Below are positions 27,666-36,822 of a stretch of 64,000 nucleotides of DNA, piece after piece. The stretch spans positions 3,215,001 to 3,279,000 of the forward strand of contig NZ_CP015756.1 of assembly GCF_001877035.1 (NCBI RefSeq). The letters run 5' to 3'. The position numbers and the translations under genes were made by a program. The stretch's first letter is position 1. Each line of letters opens with the position of its first letter. This DNA is from Clostridium estertheticum subsp. estertheticum. Lineage in GTDB: Bacteria > Bacillota > Clostridia > Clostridiales > Clostridiaceae. The notes beneath the pieces are model-generated. The model ran no database searches. It was not told where the DNA came from and was given only the letters and a program-made list of their open reading frames with translations.

Positions 27666-27806
27666 TTATTTATGCTCTTTCTTAATTGAATTATATTTAG
27701 ATTTATTTTTTTCTTCAGGATTAATATACACATAATCATTTTGTTCATTTTTTTTAATCCCTAATGAAGCCATTTTATTTTTGTTTACACTTAATTTATT
27801 ACTCAT
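27666..27806 (-). CDS. Small basic protein, 46 aa, unknown
   Basis: The ORF starts MSNKLSVNKNKMASLGIKKN and is rich in Lys and Asn, with no membrane segment or cysteine. A good ribosome-binding site, AAAGGAG, lies 6 bases before the ATG at 27806, which makes it a real gene candidate. It diverges from the spore-protein gene next door, so a sporulation role is possible but not shown. The family is not recognised. Confidence 0.6.
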   Translation of the reverse strand: MSNKLSVNKNKMASLGIKKNEQNDYVYINPEEKNKSKYNSIKKEHK

Positions 27807-27909
27807 ATTGTTTCTCCTTTCAATTTTTATAACATTATTAAATATATTTTTACCCTATACCTATTTATTATCCATACTTATTTTTTCATTCTTAACCTTC
27901 ACTTCCCTC

Positions 27910-27938
27910 TCATAGTTAAAATGAATATGCACATAATA
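27910..27938 (+). promoter_or_regulatory. Forespore (sigma-G type) promoter of the SASP gene
   Basis: The -10 CATAATA (27932-27938) matches the sigma-G pattern CATnnTA, and TCATA (27910-27914) 17 bases upstream resembles the -35. The 14 bases around the -10 (TGCACATAATAAC) recur before the DUF3787 gene at 29855. Confidence 0.6.
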
Positions 27939-27968
27939 ACATTAGAAGTTAATAAGGAGGAATGAAAA

Positions 27969-28178
27969 ATGGCAAATAGAAATAGAACTCTTGTACCTGA
28001 AGCAAAGCAAGGATTAAATAGATTTAAACTTGAAATTGCTAGTGATTTAGGAATTGATAATTATGATCAATTAGATAAAGGTAATTTAACTTCAAGACAA
28101 AATGGTTCTATAGGTGGTGAAATGGTTAAACGCATGGTTGAAGATTACGAAAAAAAATTAGGAAATTATGATCTTTAA
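27969..28178 (+). CDS. Alpha/beta-type small acid-soluble spore protein
   Basis: A 69-residue DNA-coating protein of the spore core that protects DNA from UV and chemicals. The germination-protease site lies in KLEIASDLGIDNYDQLDKG, and NGSIGGEMVKRMVEDYEKK is the conserved second DNA-binding helix. The length is standard. AAGGAGGAATGAAAA precedes the ATG. It has its own promoter and terminator. Confidence 0.95.
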   Translation: MANRNRTLVPEAKQGLNRFKLEIASDLGIDNYDQLDKGNLTSRQNGSIGGEMVKRMVEDYEKKLGNYDL

Positions 28179-28201
28179 ATAAAAAATTAATACTAAATAA
28201 T

Positions 28202-28235
28202 AAAAACGCAAGAAATAATAAATTCTTGCGTTTTT
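28202..28235 (+). terminator. Terminator after the SASP gene
   Basis: 13-bp repeat AAAAACGCAAGAA/TTCTTGCGTTTTT, then T-rich sequence. Near-identical hairpins end the DUF3787 gene (30072) and the cooS/nifJ pair (32351). Confidence 0.85.
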
Positions 28236-28249
28236 ACTATTTAATGCTA

Positions 28250-28275
28250 GGAATAATTAGACCAATAATTATTCC
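28250..28275. repeat. Short hairpin, 10-bp arms
   Basis: GGAATAATTA and TAATTATTCC around a 6-base loop, between the SASP terminator and the next small ORF. No U-run follows, so its role is unclear. Confidence 0.4.
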
Positions 28276-28374
28276 TTATACAGCCTCCTTCAATTATGTT
28301 CATCTCTTGGACAGGAATATAATTATAAACTTTAGGGTAATTTAATTTTAAACAATATAAGGGAGGAATCTACA

Positions 28375-28581
28375 ATGAATAATAATAAAACAAATGTTAA
28401 AGATGGTTTCACAGATAAAAAATTAAATAAGGAAATTAGTAGAGAATTATTAACTAATTCTACAGAGCAAGTACAGCTAAATTCTCAAAGACAATCTGAT
28501 ACTCAACTTACTCAACAAATTGAAGATTGTAAAATTATAAATAAAACGAGAGAAGAATTAAGCAAAATGGGATACAGGTAA
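28375..28581 (+). CDS. Small hydrophilic protein, 68 aa, unknown
   Basis: Starts [20 protein letters not shown] and ends [10 protein letters not shown]. Very rich in Asn, Gln, Lys and Thr, without membrane segments. The strong ribosome-binding site AAGGGAGGAATC supports it as a real gene. It is read just ahead of thiolase (46 bases) and sits among spore-type small genes. I do not recognise the family. Confidence 0.65.
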   Translation: MNNNKTNVKDGFTDKKLNKEISRELLTNSTEQVQLNSQRQSDTQLTQQIEDCKIINKTREELSKMGYR

Positions 28582-28627
28582 GAGCTTTGAGATTCTATAT
28601 AATTATATGTTTAGGAGGCGTATGTTA

Positions 28628-29803
28628 ATGAATAAGGTAGTTATTGTAAGTGCAGTTAGAACTGCCATTGGGTCTTTCGGAGGTAGTTTGAAGGACGTTC
28701 CAGCAGTTAATTTAGGTGCGTTAGTTATTAAAGAAGCAGTAAGTAGGGCTGGAATAAAAACTGAACTTATTGATGAAGTTATTATGGGAAATGTATTACA
28801 AGCAGGATTAGGACAAAATACTGCAAGACAAGCCGCTATAATAGCTGGATTACCTGTAGAGATTCCTGCTATGACAATTAATAAGGTTTGTGGATCAGGA
28901 TTAAGAGCAGTATCATTAGCTTCACAAATGATACGATCTGGCGATGTAGATATAGTTGTAGCAGGTGGTATGGAAAATATGTCAAGAGCTCCCTACATAT
29001 CTAATACACAAAGATGGGGGGCAAGAATGGGGAATGTTCAATTAATTGATGAAATGATTAATGATGGACTATGGGACTTTTTCAGTCAATATCACATGGG
29101 CGTTACTGCAGAAAACATAGCGGAACAGTGGAACATAACTAGAGAAGAACAAGATCAATTTGCAGTAAATTCGCAAAATAAAGCAGAAACAGCAATTAAA
29201 GCAGGGAAATTTAAAGATGAAATTGTTTCAGTTACAATAAAGACAAAAAAAGGTGATGTAGTATTTGATACAGATGAGTTCCCGAGATTCGGAACAACTT
29301 TAGAAGGTTTATCAAAGTTAAAACCAGCCTTTAAAAAAGATGGAACAGTGACAGCCGCTAATTCCTCAGGTATAAATGACTGTGCCGCAGCCTTTGTTCT
29401 AATGAGTGCTGAAAAGGCTGAAGAACTTGGAATAAAACCACTTGTTAAAATAGTTTCTAATGGTACAAAAGGGCTTGACCCATCAATTATGGGATATGGT
29501 CCATTCCATGCTATCAAGAAGGCACTAAAAATGGCATCTCTTACTATTGATGACATAGATTTGATTGAGGCAAATGAAGCTTTTGCAGCACAAAGTCTTG
29601 CTGTTGCAAAAGATCTTAATTTTGATATGAGTAAAGTCAATGTAAATGGCGGGGCCATAGCATTAGGGCACCCAATTGGAGCTTCAGGAGCTAGAATTCT
29701 TGTTACTCTTATACATGAAATGCAGAAAAGAGATTCTAAAAGAGGTCTTGCCACTTTATGTATAGGTGGAGGAATGGGAACAGCTCTTATTATAGAAAGA
29801 TAA
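28628..29803 (+). CDS. thlA: Acetyl-CoA C-acetyltransferase (thiolase)
   Basis: A 391-residue thiolase condensing two acetyl-CoA to acetoacetyl-CoA, the entry to butyrate/butanol formation. The active-site Cys is in [11 protein letters not shown], the His in [14 protein letters not shown] and the second Cys in [12 protein letters not shown] use the ATG at 28628 ([13 protein letters not shown]), because the upstream ATG at 28607 lies before its ribosome-binding site GGAGG. The hbd/crt/bcd genes of butyryl-CoA synthesis are not adjacent. Confidence 0.95.
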   Translation: MNKVVIVSAVRTAIGSFGGSLKDVPAVNLGALVIKEAVSRAGIKTELIDEVIMGNVLQAGLGQNTARQAAIIAGLPVEIPAMTINKVCGSGLRAVSLASQMIRSGDVDIVVAGGMENMSRAPYISNTQRWGARMGNVQLIDEMINDGLWDFFSQYHMGVTAENIAEQWNITREEQDQFAVNSQNKAETAIKAGKFKDEIVSVTIKTKKGDVVFDTDEFPRFGTTLEGLSKLKPAFKKDGTVTAANSSGINDCAAAFVLMSAEKAEELGIKPLVKIVSNGTKGLDPSIMGYGPFHAIKKALKMASLTIDDIDLIEANEAFAAQSLAVAKDLNFDMSKVNVNGGAIALGHPIGASGARILVTLIHEMQKRDSKRGLATLCIGGGMGTALIIER

Positions 29804-29832
29804 TTGCTTAAAATAAGAACACCACTCTTTTA

Positions 29833-29861
29833 TTATAATTAAATTGGATTTGCACATAATA
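29833..29861 (+). promoter_or_regulatory. Probable sigma-G type promoter of the DUF3787 gene
   Basis: CATAATA (29855-29861) within TGCACATAATAAC, identical to the SASP promoter core, and TTATA 17 bases upstream. Confidence 0.5.
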
Positions 29862-29899
29862 ACTTATATTAATTTAAATAAACATTAGGAGGGCTATTA

Positions 29900-30058
29900 A
29901 TGTCAAAAAATAATTATATTATCCCACCCATAGAGAAACATGATACTGCATCATGGGCAAATATAAGCGATCAAAAACCAGTTTCAAAAGTTCCAATTCC
30001 AAGCGAATTGGAAGTTAATAATGCGAAGGATTGGGTTGATGATGAAAATAAAAAATAA
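29900..30058 (+). CDS. DUF3787-like small protein, 52 aa
   Basis: The ORF starts MSKNNYIIPPIEKHDTASWA and contains KPVSKVPIPSELEVNNAKDW, the pattern of the clostridial DUF3787 family (HxTAxWA … KPxSxVxIPS … AKxWVD). Function unknown. TAGGAGGGC precedes the ATG. The promoter shares its -10 block with the SASP gene, so forespore expression is predicted. Too short for most ORF callers but clearly real. Confidence 0.8.
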   Translation: MSKNNYIIPPIEKHDTASWANISDQKPVSKVPIPSELEVNNAKDWVDDENKK

Positions 30059-30071
30059 TTTATTTTAATTT

Positions 30072-30105
30072 AAGAACGCAAGAAAATATAAATCTTGCGT
30101 TTTTA
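30072..30105 (+). terminator. Terminator after the DUF3787 gene
   Basis: AACGCAAGA/TCTTGCGTT stem followed by TTTTT, a copy of the same terminator type as at 28202. Confidence 0.8.
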
Positions 30106-30178
30106 TCAATGTGATTTAAAACTAATATTTAGGAAATAATATATATAGTGTACTAAAAAAATCCATGGAGGTATAAAA

Positions 30179-32305
30179 ATGTCGGATAAGCAAATTAAAG
30201 AATCCTATGAAAATAGTTCAAAAAGAATGAGTGGTCAAGATTCTACCATAGGATCAAAAATTAACGATTCAAATGATCCAAATATGCATAAAGATCTAAA
30301 TGATAAGATTAATATTGATTATACAAAGATAAAAAAGTCACCAGAATCAATGGAAGAAGTGCATAAATGGCAACGAGATCATGTTGCTAAAGGAGATCAA
30401 TCAAAAGAAGGATATCCCTTAAATGTAATTATTGATCCAGCAATGAGAGAGATGTATCAAGTTGTACACAATGCTTCTATGACTAATGTATTTGATAGGT
30501 TTTCACAACAACAGCCAATACAATGTAAATTTTGTGTAGAGGGTCTATCCTGTCAATTATGTGCAAATGGTCCGTGTAGAATAAGTGAAAAGGTTCCTAG
30601 AGGAACTTGTGGTGTAGATGCACATACTATGGTTGCAAGAAATTTTATGTATAGACATGTAACTATAGGAACCTCAGCAAATATATTTCACTGTCATCAA
30701 GCAGCCAGAGCCTTAAAAGCTGCTGGAGAAAATCCAGAGAGTGGTTTTAAAATAAGAGATGCAGAGAAGTTAAAGAAATATTCGGCTATAGCAGGACTTG
30801 ATATAAATATGCCAATTGAGAAACTTGCAGTTGCATTTGCAGATTGGGTAATTAATGATATTCATTCACCTTCTGAAACTCCATCAAAAACTGTTGAGGC
30901 TTTTGCTCCACAAAAGCGAAAAGAATTGTGGAGGAAACTTAATTTACTTCCTGGAGGCGGATACAGTGAAATTGCCTATGCGCAAACTCGATGTATGACT
31001 AATTTCACCTCAGATCCAGTTGAGTTTTTACTGAATGCAGTTAAGTTAGGTATAGCAAATGAATATCAAGGCTTATACTTACTTTGTATAATACAAGAAA
31101 TTCTTATGGGTACACAAAAAATCACTATGAAAAAACAAAATATGGGACTTTTAAAAGATAATATGATAAATATTATAACTAATGGTCATATGCCATTACT
31201 TGCTAATGTTGCTTTAGATTTAGCTTCTACAGATGAGTGGCAACAAAAGGCAAAGGCAGCAGGCGCAGACGGCATGCAGATTCTTGGTCACGTATGCGAA
31301 GGTCAGCAATTAATAAATTATGACGGCACCCATAACCAAAAAGCATATGGAGGACAAGAGGGAGAATGGCTTTCTGAGGAATACTTACTAGCCACTGGCG
31401 TAGTAGACTTATTTTTATTTGATTATAACTGTACAATGCCAACACTTCCTATCTATGCTAAGAAATTCGGTACAAAGTTACTTGGAACCCATGATGTAAT
31501 AAAGCTTCAAGGCACAGAAAGCTTAGATTTTATTCCGGAAAAAATGAAAGAACAAGCTATAAAGGCACTTGATATTTCTATTGAATCCTTTAAACAGCGC
31601 AAAAAAGAAAAAAGAAAGACATATATTCCTCCTCATGTATCAGACTGTATGGTGGGTTTTAGTACTGAGTCCGTTAAGGAAGCCTTGGGTGGAAGCTTTA
31701 AACCATTAATTGACCAAATAGTGAAAGGTAATATTAGAGGAATTGCAACCATTGTTGGTTGCACTACAGCAAGATATGGTCAGGGTGGAAGCAATATATT
31801 TAAAATTACACAAGGTTTAATAAAAAATAATATACTTGTACTTTCAGGCGGATGTACTTCATCAGTAATGGAGTATACAGGACTTACAAATCCTGAAGCA
31901 GCGGATGAATGTGGAGAAGGTCTAAAGACAGTGTGTAAACAGCTCGGTATTCCACCAGTACTTACCTATGGTGCTTGTGTTGATATTGGAAAAATGTCTC
32001 AAACTGCAGTAGAAATTGCAGATGAGCTTAATATCGATACAAATATGTTACCTATTGTTATAGGCGCACCAGAATATCTAGAGCAGAAGGCAGTGGCGGA
32101 TGCTTGTACGGCTATAGCATTAGGATGGCTTGTTCACATAGCCCCTGTTCCCTCTATTACTGGTAGTGACGTGGTAGTTAAAACCTTAACTGAAACTACC
32201 GAAACATTAGGTCTTGGTAAGGTCGTAGTAGAAATGGATGCTCAAAAAACCATTCAAATCTACGTAGATCATATTGAGAAAAAAAGGAAAGCATTAGGGA
32301 TTTAA
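30179..32305 (+). CDS. cooS: Anaerobic Ni-Fe-S carbon monoxide dehydrogenase, catalytic subunit
   Basis: A 708-residue protein, longer than the usual 620-640 because of a polar N-terminal extension of about 60-70 residues. It interconverts CO and CO2 with ferredoxin. The cysteine pattern is QCKFC (116, 119), then 125, 128, 133 and 144 for the B-cluster. C-cluster ligands are seen in NGHMPLL (His), GHVCEGQ, DYNCTMP, VGCTTARYGQGG, SGGCTSS and YGACVDIG. The residue before Cys125, which binds the D-cluster in classical enzymes, is Ser; the CxxC pair resembles the Desulfovibrio vulgaris type. No acs, cooF or cooC lies nearby, so it is a stand-alone enzyme. GGAGGTATAAAA precedes the ATG. Confidence 0.92.
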   Translation: MSDKQIKESYENSSKRMSGQDSTIGSKINDSNDPNMHKDLNDKINIDYTKIKKSPESMEEVHKWQRDHVAKGDQSKEGYPLNVIIDPAMREMYQVVHNASMTNVFDRFSQQQPIQCKFCVEGLSCQLCANGPCRISEKVPRGTCGVDAHTMVARNFMYRHVTIGTSANIFHCHQAARALKAAGENPESGFKIRDAEKLKKYSAIAGLDINMPIEKLAVAFADWVINDIHSPSETPSKTVEAFAPQKRKELWRKLNLLPGGGYSEIAYAQTRCMTNFTSDPVEFLLNAVKLGIANEYQGLYLLCIIQEILMGTQKITMKKQNMGLLKDNMINIITNGHMPLLANVALDLASTDEWQQKAKAAGADGMQILGHVCEGQQLINYDGTHNQKAYGGQEGEWLSEEYLLATGVVDLFLFDYNCTMPTLPIYAKKFGTKLLGTHDVIKLQGTESLDFIPEKMKEQAIKALDISIESFKQRKKEKRKTYIPPHVSDCMVGFSTESVKEALGGSFKPLIDQIVKGNIRGIATIVGCTTARYGQGGSNIFKITQGLIKNNILVLSGGCTSSVMEYTGLTNPEAADECGEGLKTVCKQLGIPPVLTYGACVDIGKMSQTAVEIADELNIDTNMLPIVIGAPEYLEQKAVADACTAIALGWLVHIAPVPSITGSDVVVKTLTETTETLGLGKVVVEMDAQKTIQIYVDHIEKKRKALGI

Positions 32306-32350
32306 TTCAACAATAAAACTTTTTTAGGTATTAAGGAGAACTTTAGATGT

Positions 32351-32400
32351 AAAAAAATAAAAACGCAAGAACATTTAAGTTCTTACGTTTTTATTTTTTC
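32351..32400. terminator. Shared terminator between convergent cooS and nifJ
   Basis: Arms AAAAACGCAAGAAC and GTTCTTACGTTTTT plus flanking A/T runs. The one imperfect position is C-A in the cooS transcript but G-U in the nifJ transcript, so it is stronger for nifJ. Confidence 0.8.
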
Positions 32401-32404
32401 TGAT

Positions 32405-35400
32405 TTATTCTGCTAACTTTTTATATGTTTCATATCTTTCTTTAGCATTCCTCGCAGAAAGTGCAAACATCTCATCTGCTATTTTAGGAAATGTTGTTTT
32501 TAATGAAGCATATCTAATTTCACCATTAATAAAATCTCCATATGGCAATATAGGTTCCTTTGAATCCAAAACAAAAGGATTTTTGCCTTCTTCCTTTAAC
32601 TCTGGATTATACCTATATAAATGCCAATAACCTGAATCAACAGCTTTCTTTTCTTCTTTTATACTACTCCCCATTCCAACTTTTATACCATGACTAATGC
32701 ATGGAGCATATGCTATTATAAGTGATGGTCCCTTATATCTTTCAGCTTCAACTATAGCCTTCATTGTCTGATTCATATTAGCCCCTAAAGCTATTTGAGC
32801 TACATAAACATATCCATAGCTCATTGCCATCATACCCAAATCTTTCTTTTTAGTTTTTTTACCTAACGTTGCAAATTTTGCTACTGCTGCTGTCGGAGTC
32901 GCTTTTGAAGACTGCCCACCTGTATTTGAATATATTTCTGTATCCATTACAAATAAATTCACGTCTTCTCCCGTTGATAATACTTGATCTACTCCACCGT
33001 AGCCTATATCATAGGCCCATCCGTCACCACCGATTATCCACTGAGATTTTTTAACTAAATAGTCCTTTTTATTAATTATTTCTTGAATTATTTTATTATC
33101 AGCATATTTCTCATGACCTAATTGAATTTCCTCTAATATTTTCTTAGAAGCAATTTTCGAAGCATTTCCATCTTCTCTTGTAGTAATCCATTCATTGAAT
33201 AGCTCTTTTAAATTTTCACTTATAGGTGATTCTATAGATGTTTTCATTAATTCCTCTAGGCGATTTCTCATTTGTGACACTGCAAGATACATTCCATAAC
33301 CATACTCTGCATTATCTTCAAATAAGGAATTCCCCCAGGAAGGTCCCTTTCCATTTGCATCAGTAGTATACGCAATTGATGGAGCACTAGCTGCCCATAT
33401 AGATGAACATCCTGTTGCATTTGCTATCATCATTCTCTCACCAAACAATTGTGTTAAAAGTCTTATATAAGGTGTTTCACCACATCCCGGACATGCTCCA
33501 TTAAACTCTAATAATGGCTTAACAAACTGACTTCCCTTTAATGTATTTATATCCATTAATCCATCTTTTTGAGAAAGTTTTAATGTAAATTCCCAATTCT
33601 CTGCTTGAGCTTCAATTTCTCCATCTGAAGGCATCATTACTAAAGCCTTCCCAGGTGCTGGGCAGACATCTGCGCAATTGCCACATCCTGTGCAATCTAA
33701 AGGTGTTACTTGTATTCTAAATTGATACTTTTCAAGTCCCCTTCCTTTCGCTTGTATAGTTGTATAGTTTTCAGGCTTTGCGGAACTTTCTTTGTCATCT
33801 AAAGCGAATTGTCTAATGGTTGCATGTGGACATACGTATGCACATTGGCCACATTGTATACACTTTTCTGGTTGCCACTGAGGTACTAGTACTGCAATAC
33901 CACGCTTTTCATATGCAGTTGTTCCTAATGGGAAACTCCCGTCCTCCATACCAACAAATGCACTTACAGGTAACTCATCGCCCTCATGTCTTTCCATCGG
34001 CCTTTGTATTCTTCTAACAAAGTCCGGTTCATTTTGGCTAGTATGGCTTTCTTTTACATCCAATTGAGTCATAGCTATGTTCTTATCTATATTAAGCCAA
34101 GAGTTTGGAACTTCAATCTTTAACAATTCGGATATACCCTTATCCACAGCAGCTTTATTCATATCTACTATTTTTTGTCCTTTTCTACCATAACTTTTTT
34201 CAATAGAATCTTTTAAATAGTTAACTGCCTCTTCTACAGGAATCACCTGTGACACCTTAAAAAAAGCTGCCTGCATTATCATATTAATTCTTGATCCAAG
34301 TCCAATTTCTTGAGCAATTGCAACTGCATCAATAGTGTAGAAACTTATGTTATTTTCGGCCACATATTTTCTTATAGTACCAGGAATTTTTTCTTCCAAT
34401 TCTTGACCTATCCAAGGACAATTTAGAACAAATGTACCGCCTTTTTTTAATCCTTTCAAAATATCATAATTATATAAAAAAGAATTGTTGTGACAAGCAA
34501 TATAATCGGCCTCAAATATTAAGTAAGGTGATTTTATTGGTTGTTTACCAAATCTTAGATGAGAAACGGTAGTACCTCCGGACTTTTTACTATCATAAGA
34601 AAAGTACCCTTGTGCATATAGCTCTGTATTATCACCAATAATTTTAATTGCAGATTTATTAGCGCCCACAGTGCCATCTGATCCAAGTCCCCAAAATTTA
34701 CACTCTATAGTACCAACAGCTGAAGTTTGCACCGGTTCCTCTTCTGGTAATGAATTATACGTCACATCATCATTAATCCCTATTGTAAAATTATCTCTTG
34801 GTTTATCTAAAGATAGATTTTTAAAAACAGCTAATATCTGAGATGGTCTTGTATCTTTTGACCCAAGACCGTATCGACCACCAACAACTATTGGCCTATC
34901 CTCACTATTATAAAGTACCTTGGTTATATCTAAATATAAAGGTTCTGCCAATGATCCAGGTTCTTTGGTTCTATCAAGGACTGCAATCTTTTTAACTGAC
35001 TTTGGTATTACATTAAAAAAATGTTTCTCACTAAAAGGTCTATATAAATGTACTTTTATGCATCCAATTTTTTCTCCTTTAGCTCTTAAGTAATCCACGG
35101 TTTCATAAATAGTATCGCAAACGGATCCCATTGCAATTATAATACTTTCAGCATTAGGATCACCATAGTAATCAAAAGGATGGTACTCTCTTCCTGTAAC
35201 CTTATGTATTTCTTCCATATATTCTTCAACGATATCTGGAAGATTGTCATAATAGTTATTTGAAACTTCTCTGCCTTGAAAATATATATCTGGATTTTGA
35301 GCCGTTCCACGCACTACTGGATGTTCAGGATTTAGTGCCCTATTCCTAAATTCTTGAATTGCACTATAATCAACAAGTTTTCTTAAGTCCTCATAATCTA

Positions 35401-35956
35401 TTACTTCAATTTTTTGTAATTCATGAGAAGTTCTAAATCCATCAAAAAAATGCATGAAAGGAACCCTTCCCCTAATTGCACATAAATGTGATACACACGC
35501 TAAGTCCATGGCTTCTTGCACATTAGTAGAAGCTAAAAGTGCAAATCCAGTTTGCCTGCAAGCCATTACATCTTGATGATCACCAAATATAGATAATGCA
35601 TGCGTAGCTATAGCTCTTGCACTTACATGAAAAACTGCAGGCAATAATTCTCCCGCCATTTTATACATATTTGGAATCATTAAGAGTAGACCTTGTGAGG
35701 CAGTATAAGTAGTAGTTAAAGCCCCAGCAACTAATGAACCATGAACAGCACCTGCCGCACCTGCTTCTGATTGCATTTCCACAACTCTAACCTGTTGATC
35801 AAATAAATTTTTTTTATTGTGAGCAGACCACTCATCTACCACTTCCGCCATTGACGTTGACGGTGTAATTGGATATATAGCCGCTACCTCAGTAAATGCA
35901 TATGATGCATAAGCAGCCGCACTATTACCATCCATTGTTTTCATAACCTTTCCCAT
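32405..35956 (-). CDS. nifJ: Pyruvate:ferredoxin (flavodoxin) oxidoreductase
   Basis: A 1183-residue single-chain PFOR that oxidises pyruvate to acetyl-CoA and CO2 and reduces ferredoxin. Domain order: pyruvate-binding N-terminus (YPITPSTSMAE), the gamma domain, two ferredoxin-type clusters (CIQCGQCAYVCPHA and CTGCGNCADVCPAPGKA), the proximal-cluster Cys pair CPGCGETPY, and the TPP domain (GGDGWAYDIGYGGVDQV … YSNTGGQSSK). I place the start at MGKVMKTMDG (35956), after AAAAGGAGAG. It converges on cooS; both feed the ferredoxin pool. Confidence 0.96.
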   Translation of the reverse strand: MGKVMKTMDGNSAAAYASYAFTEVAAIYPITPSTSMAEVVDEWSAHNKKNLFDQQVRVVEMQSEAGAAGAVHGSLVAGALTTTYTASQGLLLMIPNMYKMAGELLPAVFHVSARAIATHALSIFGDHQDVMACRQTGFALLASTNVQEAMDLACVSHLCAIRGRVPFMHFFDGFRTSHELQKIEVIDYEDLRKLVDYSAIQEFRNRALNPEHPVVRGTAQNPDIYFQGREVSNNYYDNLPDIVEEYMEEIHKVTGREYHPFDYYGDPNAESIIIAMGSVCDTIYETVDYLRAKGEKIGCIKVHLYRPFSEKHFFNVIPKSVKKIAVLDRTKEPGSLAEPLYLDITKVLYNSEDRPIVVGGRYGLGSKDTRPSQILAVFKNLSLDKPRDNFTIGINDDVTYNSLPEEEPVQTSAVGTIECKFWGLGSDGTVGANKSAIKIIGDNTELYAQGYFSYDSKKSGGTTVSHLRFGKQPIKSPYLIFEADYIACHNNSFLYNYDILKGLKKGGTFVLNCPWIGQELEEKIPGTIRKYVAENNISFYTIDAVAIAQEIGLGSRINMIMQAAFFKVSQVIPVEEAVNYLKDSIEKSYGRKGQKIVDMNKAAVDKGISELLKIEVPNSWLNIDKNIAMTQLDVKESHTSQNEPDFVRRIQRPMERHEGDELPVSAFVGMEDGSFPLGTTAYEKRGIAVLVPQWQPEKCIQCGQCAYVCPHATIRQFALDDKESSAKPENYTTIQAKGRGLEKYQFRIQVTPLDCTGCGNCADVCPAPGKALVMMPSDGEIEAQAENWEFTLKLSQKDGLMDINTLKGSQFVKPLLEFNGACPGCGETPYIRLLTQLFGERMMIANATGCSSIWAASAPSIAYTTDANGKGPSWGNSLFEDNAEYGYGMYLAVSQMRNRLEELMKTSIESPISENLKELFNEWITTREDGNASKIASKKILEEIQLGHEKYADNKIIQEIINKKDYLVKKSQWIIGGDGWAYDIGYGGVDQVLSTGEDVNLFVMDTEIYSNTGGQSSKATPTAAVAKFATLGKKTKKKDLGMMAMSYGYVYVAQIALGANMNQTMKAIVEAERYKGPSLIIAYAPCISHGIKVGMGSSIKEEKKAVDSGYWHLYRYNPELKEEGKNPFVLDSKEPILPYGDFINGEIRYASLKTTFPKIADEMFALSARNAKERYETYKKLAE

Positions 35957-35987
35957 GTTTTCTCTCCTTTTGTAAAGTATTTTAAAA

Positions 35988-36005
35988 ACTAACATTAATG
36001 TTAGT
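35988..36005. promoter_or_regulatory. 18-bp perfect palindrome upstream of nifJ
   Basis: ACTAACATT-AATGTTAGT, 32 bases before the nifJ start and followed by TTAGTA repeats. It could be an operator or an mRNA hairpin. It does not match the Rex consensus (TTGTTAAnnnnTTAACAA). Confidence 0.45.
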
Positions 36006-36093
36006 ATTAGTATTGGTAACTATTCAGATATCATTCATAATATAATTACTGTCCTTAATTTTAAAATAGTTCGTGTTAAAATTATTTATTTAA

Positions 36094-36130
36094 TAAGCCA
36101 CTAATATTTAAAATAAATATTAGTGGCTTA
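36094..36130. terminator. Strong hairpin between rnpB and nifJ
   Basis: 17-bp perfect arms TAAGCCACTAATATTTA with a 3-base loop. No long T-run on either side. From 36131 to 36284 I see no gene. Confidence 0.5.
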
Positions 36131-36284
36131 CTTAAATTGTTAATTAAAAAACATACTGCATAAAGGCAGCAACCTTATACAGTTCTATGGATTAAAATTA
36201 ATAAAGGCTTACATTATAATTATGTACAGTTTTAAAACTTTTAAACAAATTACTTTAAATTAAATTTTATAATTCACTAAATTA

Positions 36285-36313
36285 AAAACCCATCTGAGTT
36301 TAAGATGGGTTTT
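36285..36313. terminator. Hairpin AAAACCCATCT/AGATGGGTTTT
   Basis: 11-bp perfect arms ending in four A/T pairs; a second likely terminator downstream of rnpB. Confidence 0.6.
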
Positions 36314-36363
36314 ACCGTTATACTAAATAGTTTTGTATAATATTATAGTATGACAAATAAAAT

Positions 36364-36392
36364 AAAACACCATGCATTAAACATAGTGTTTT
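36364..36392 (-). terminator. Terminator of rnpB
   Basis: Minus-strand AAAACACTATG pairs with CATGGTGTTTT (one U-G pair), followed by ATTTTATTT, 9 bases beyond the mature RNA. Confidence 0.75.
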
Positions 36393-36401
36393 CATTGGTG
36401 T

Positions 36402-36784
36402 GAGTAAGTCTATAAGCCGAGTCCTGTATTAGACAATCATCTATCTAGGCCTATTGTTACCAATAAGCTCAAGCGATACACCCGAGAACGAGACGGGCCG
36501 TCCCAAAATGTTCTCCTATTCGATCTTGCTCCAAGTGGGGTTTACATAGCCGCAAAGTCGCCAGTGCGCTGGTGAGCTCTTACCTCGCCTTTCCATCCTT
36601 GCTAGTATATTCTAAAATCTTAGTAAACTAAACTTTTAGAATACCTTTAGCGGTATCTCTCTGTTGCACTTTCCTTAAAGTCGCCTTCACTGGGGGTTAC
36701 CCAGCACCCTGCCCTGTGGAGCTCGGACTTTCCTCTTCTAAGTATTGCAAGCAATACTTAGCAGCGATTGTCTGGCTTACTCGC
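36402..36784 (-). ncRNA. rnpB: RNase P RNA (bacterial class B)
   Basis: The catalytic RNA that trims tRNA 5' ends. P1 is GAGTAAG at the 5' end pairing with CTTACTC at the 3' end. The universally conserved GAGGAAAGTCCGAGCTCC (CR-I) appears near 36720-36736, CACAGGGCAGGGTGCTGGGT just after, CTTTAAGGAAAGTGCAACAG (CR-II/III side), and ACAGGACTCGGCTTATAGA near the 3' end. About 380 nt, as expected for a Firmicutes type-B RNA. Confidence 0.96.
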
Positions 36785-36790
36785 AAAACT

Positions 36791-36819
36791 ATAATATCAT
36801 ATTATTAAAACAAAAGCAA
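36791..36819 (-). promoter_or_regulatory. Promoter of rnpB
   Basis: TTGCTT (36814-36819), 17 bp, TATTAT (36791-36796) with an extended TGA element. Predicted start at about 36784, where P1 begins. It overlaps the gap after the Nif3-like gene. Confidence 0.7.
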
Positions 36820-36822
36820 TCA

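Noticed and set aside
30179-35956. cooS and nifJ as one CO/pyruvate operon
   Set aside because: The genes converge and share a terminator, so they are separate transcripts.
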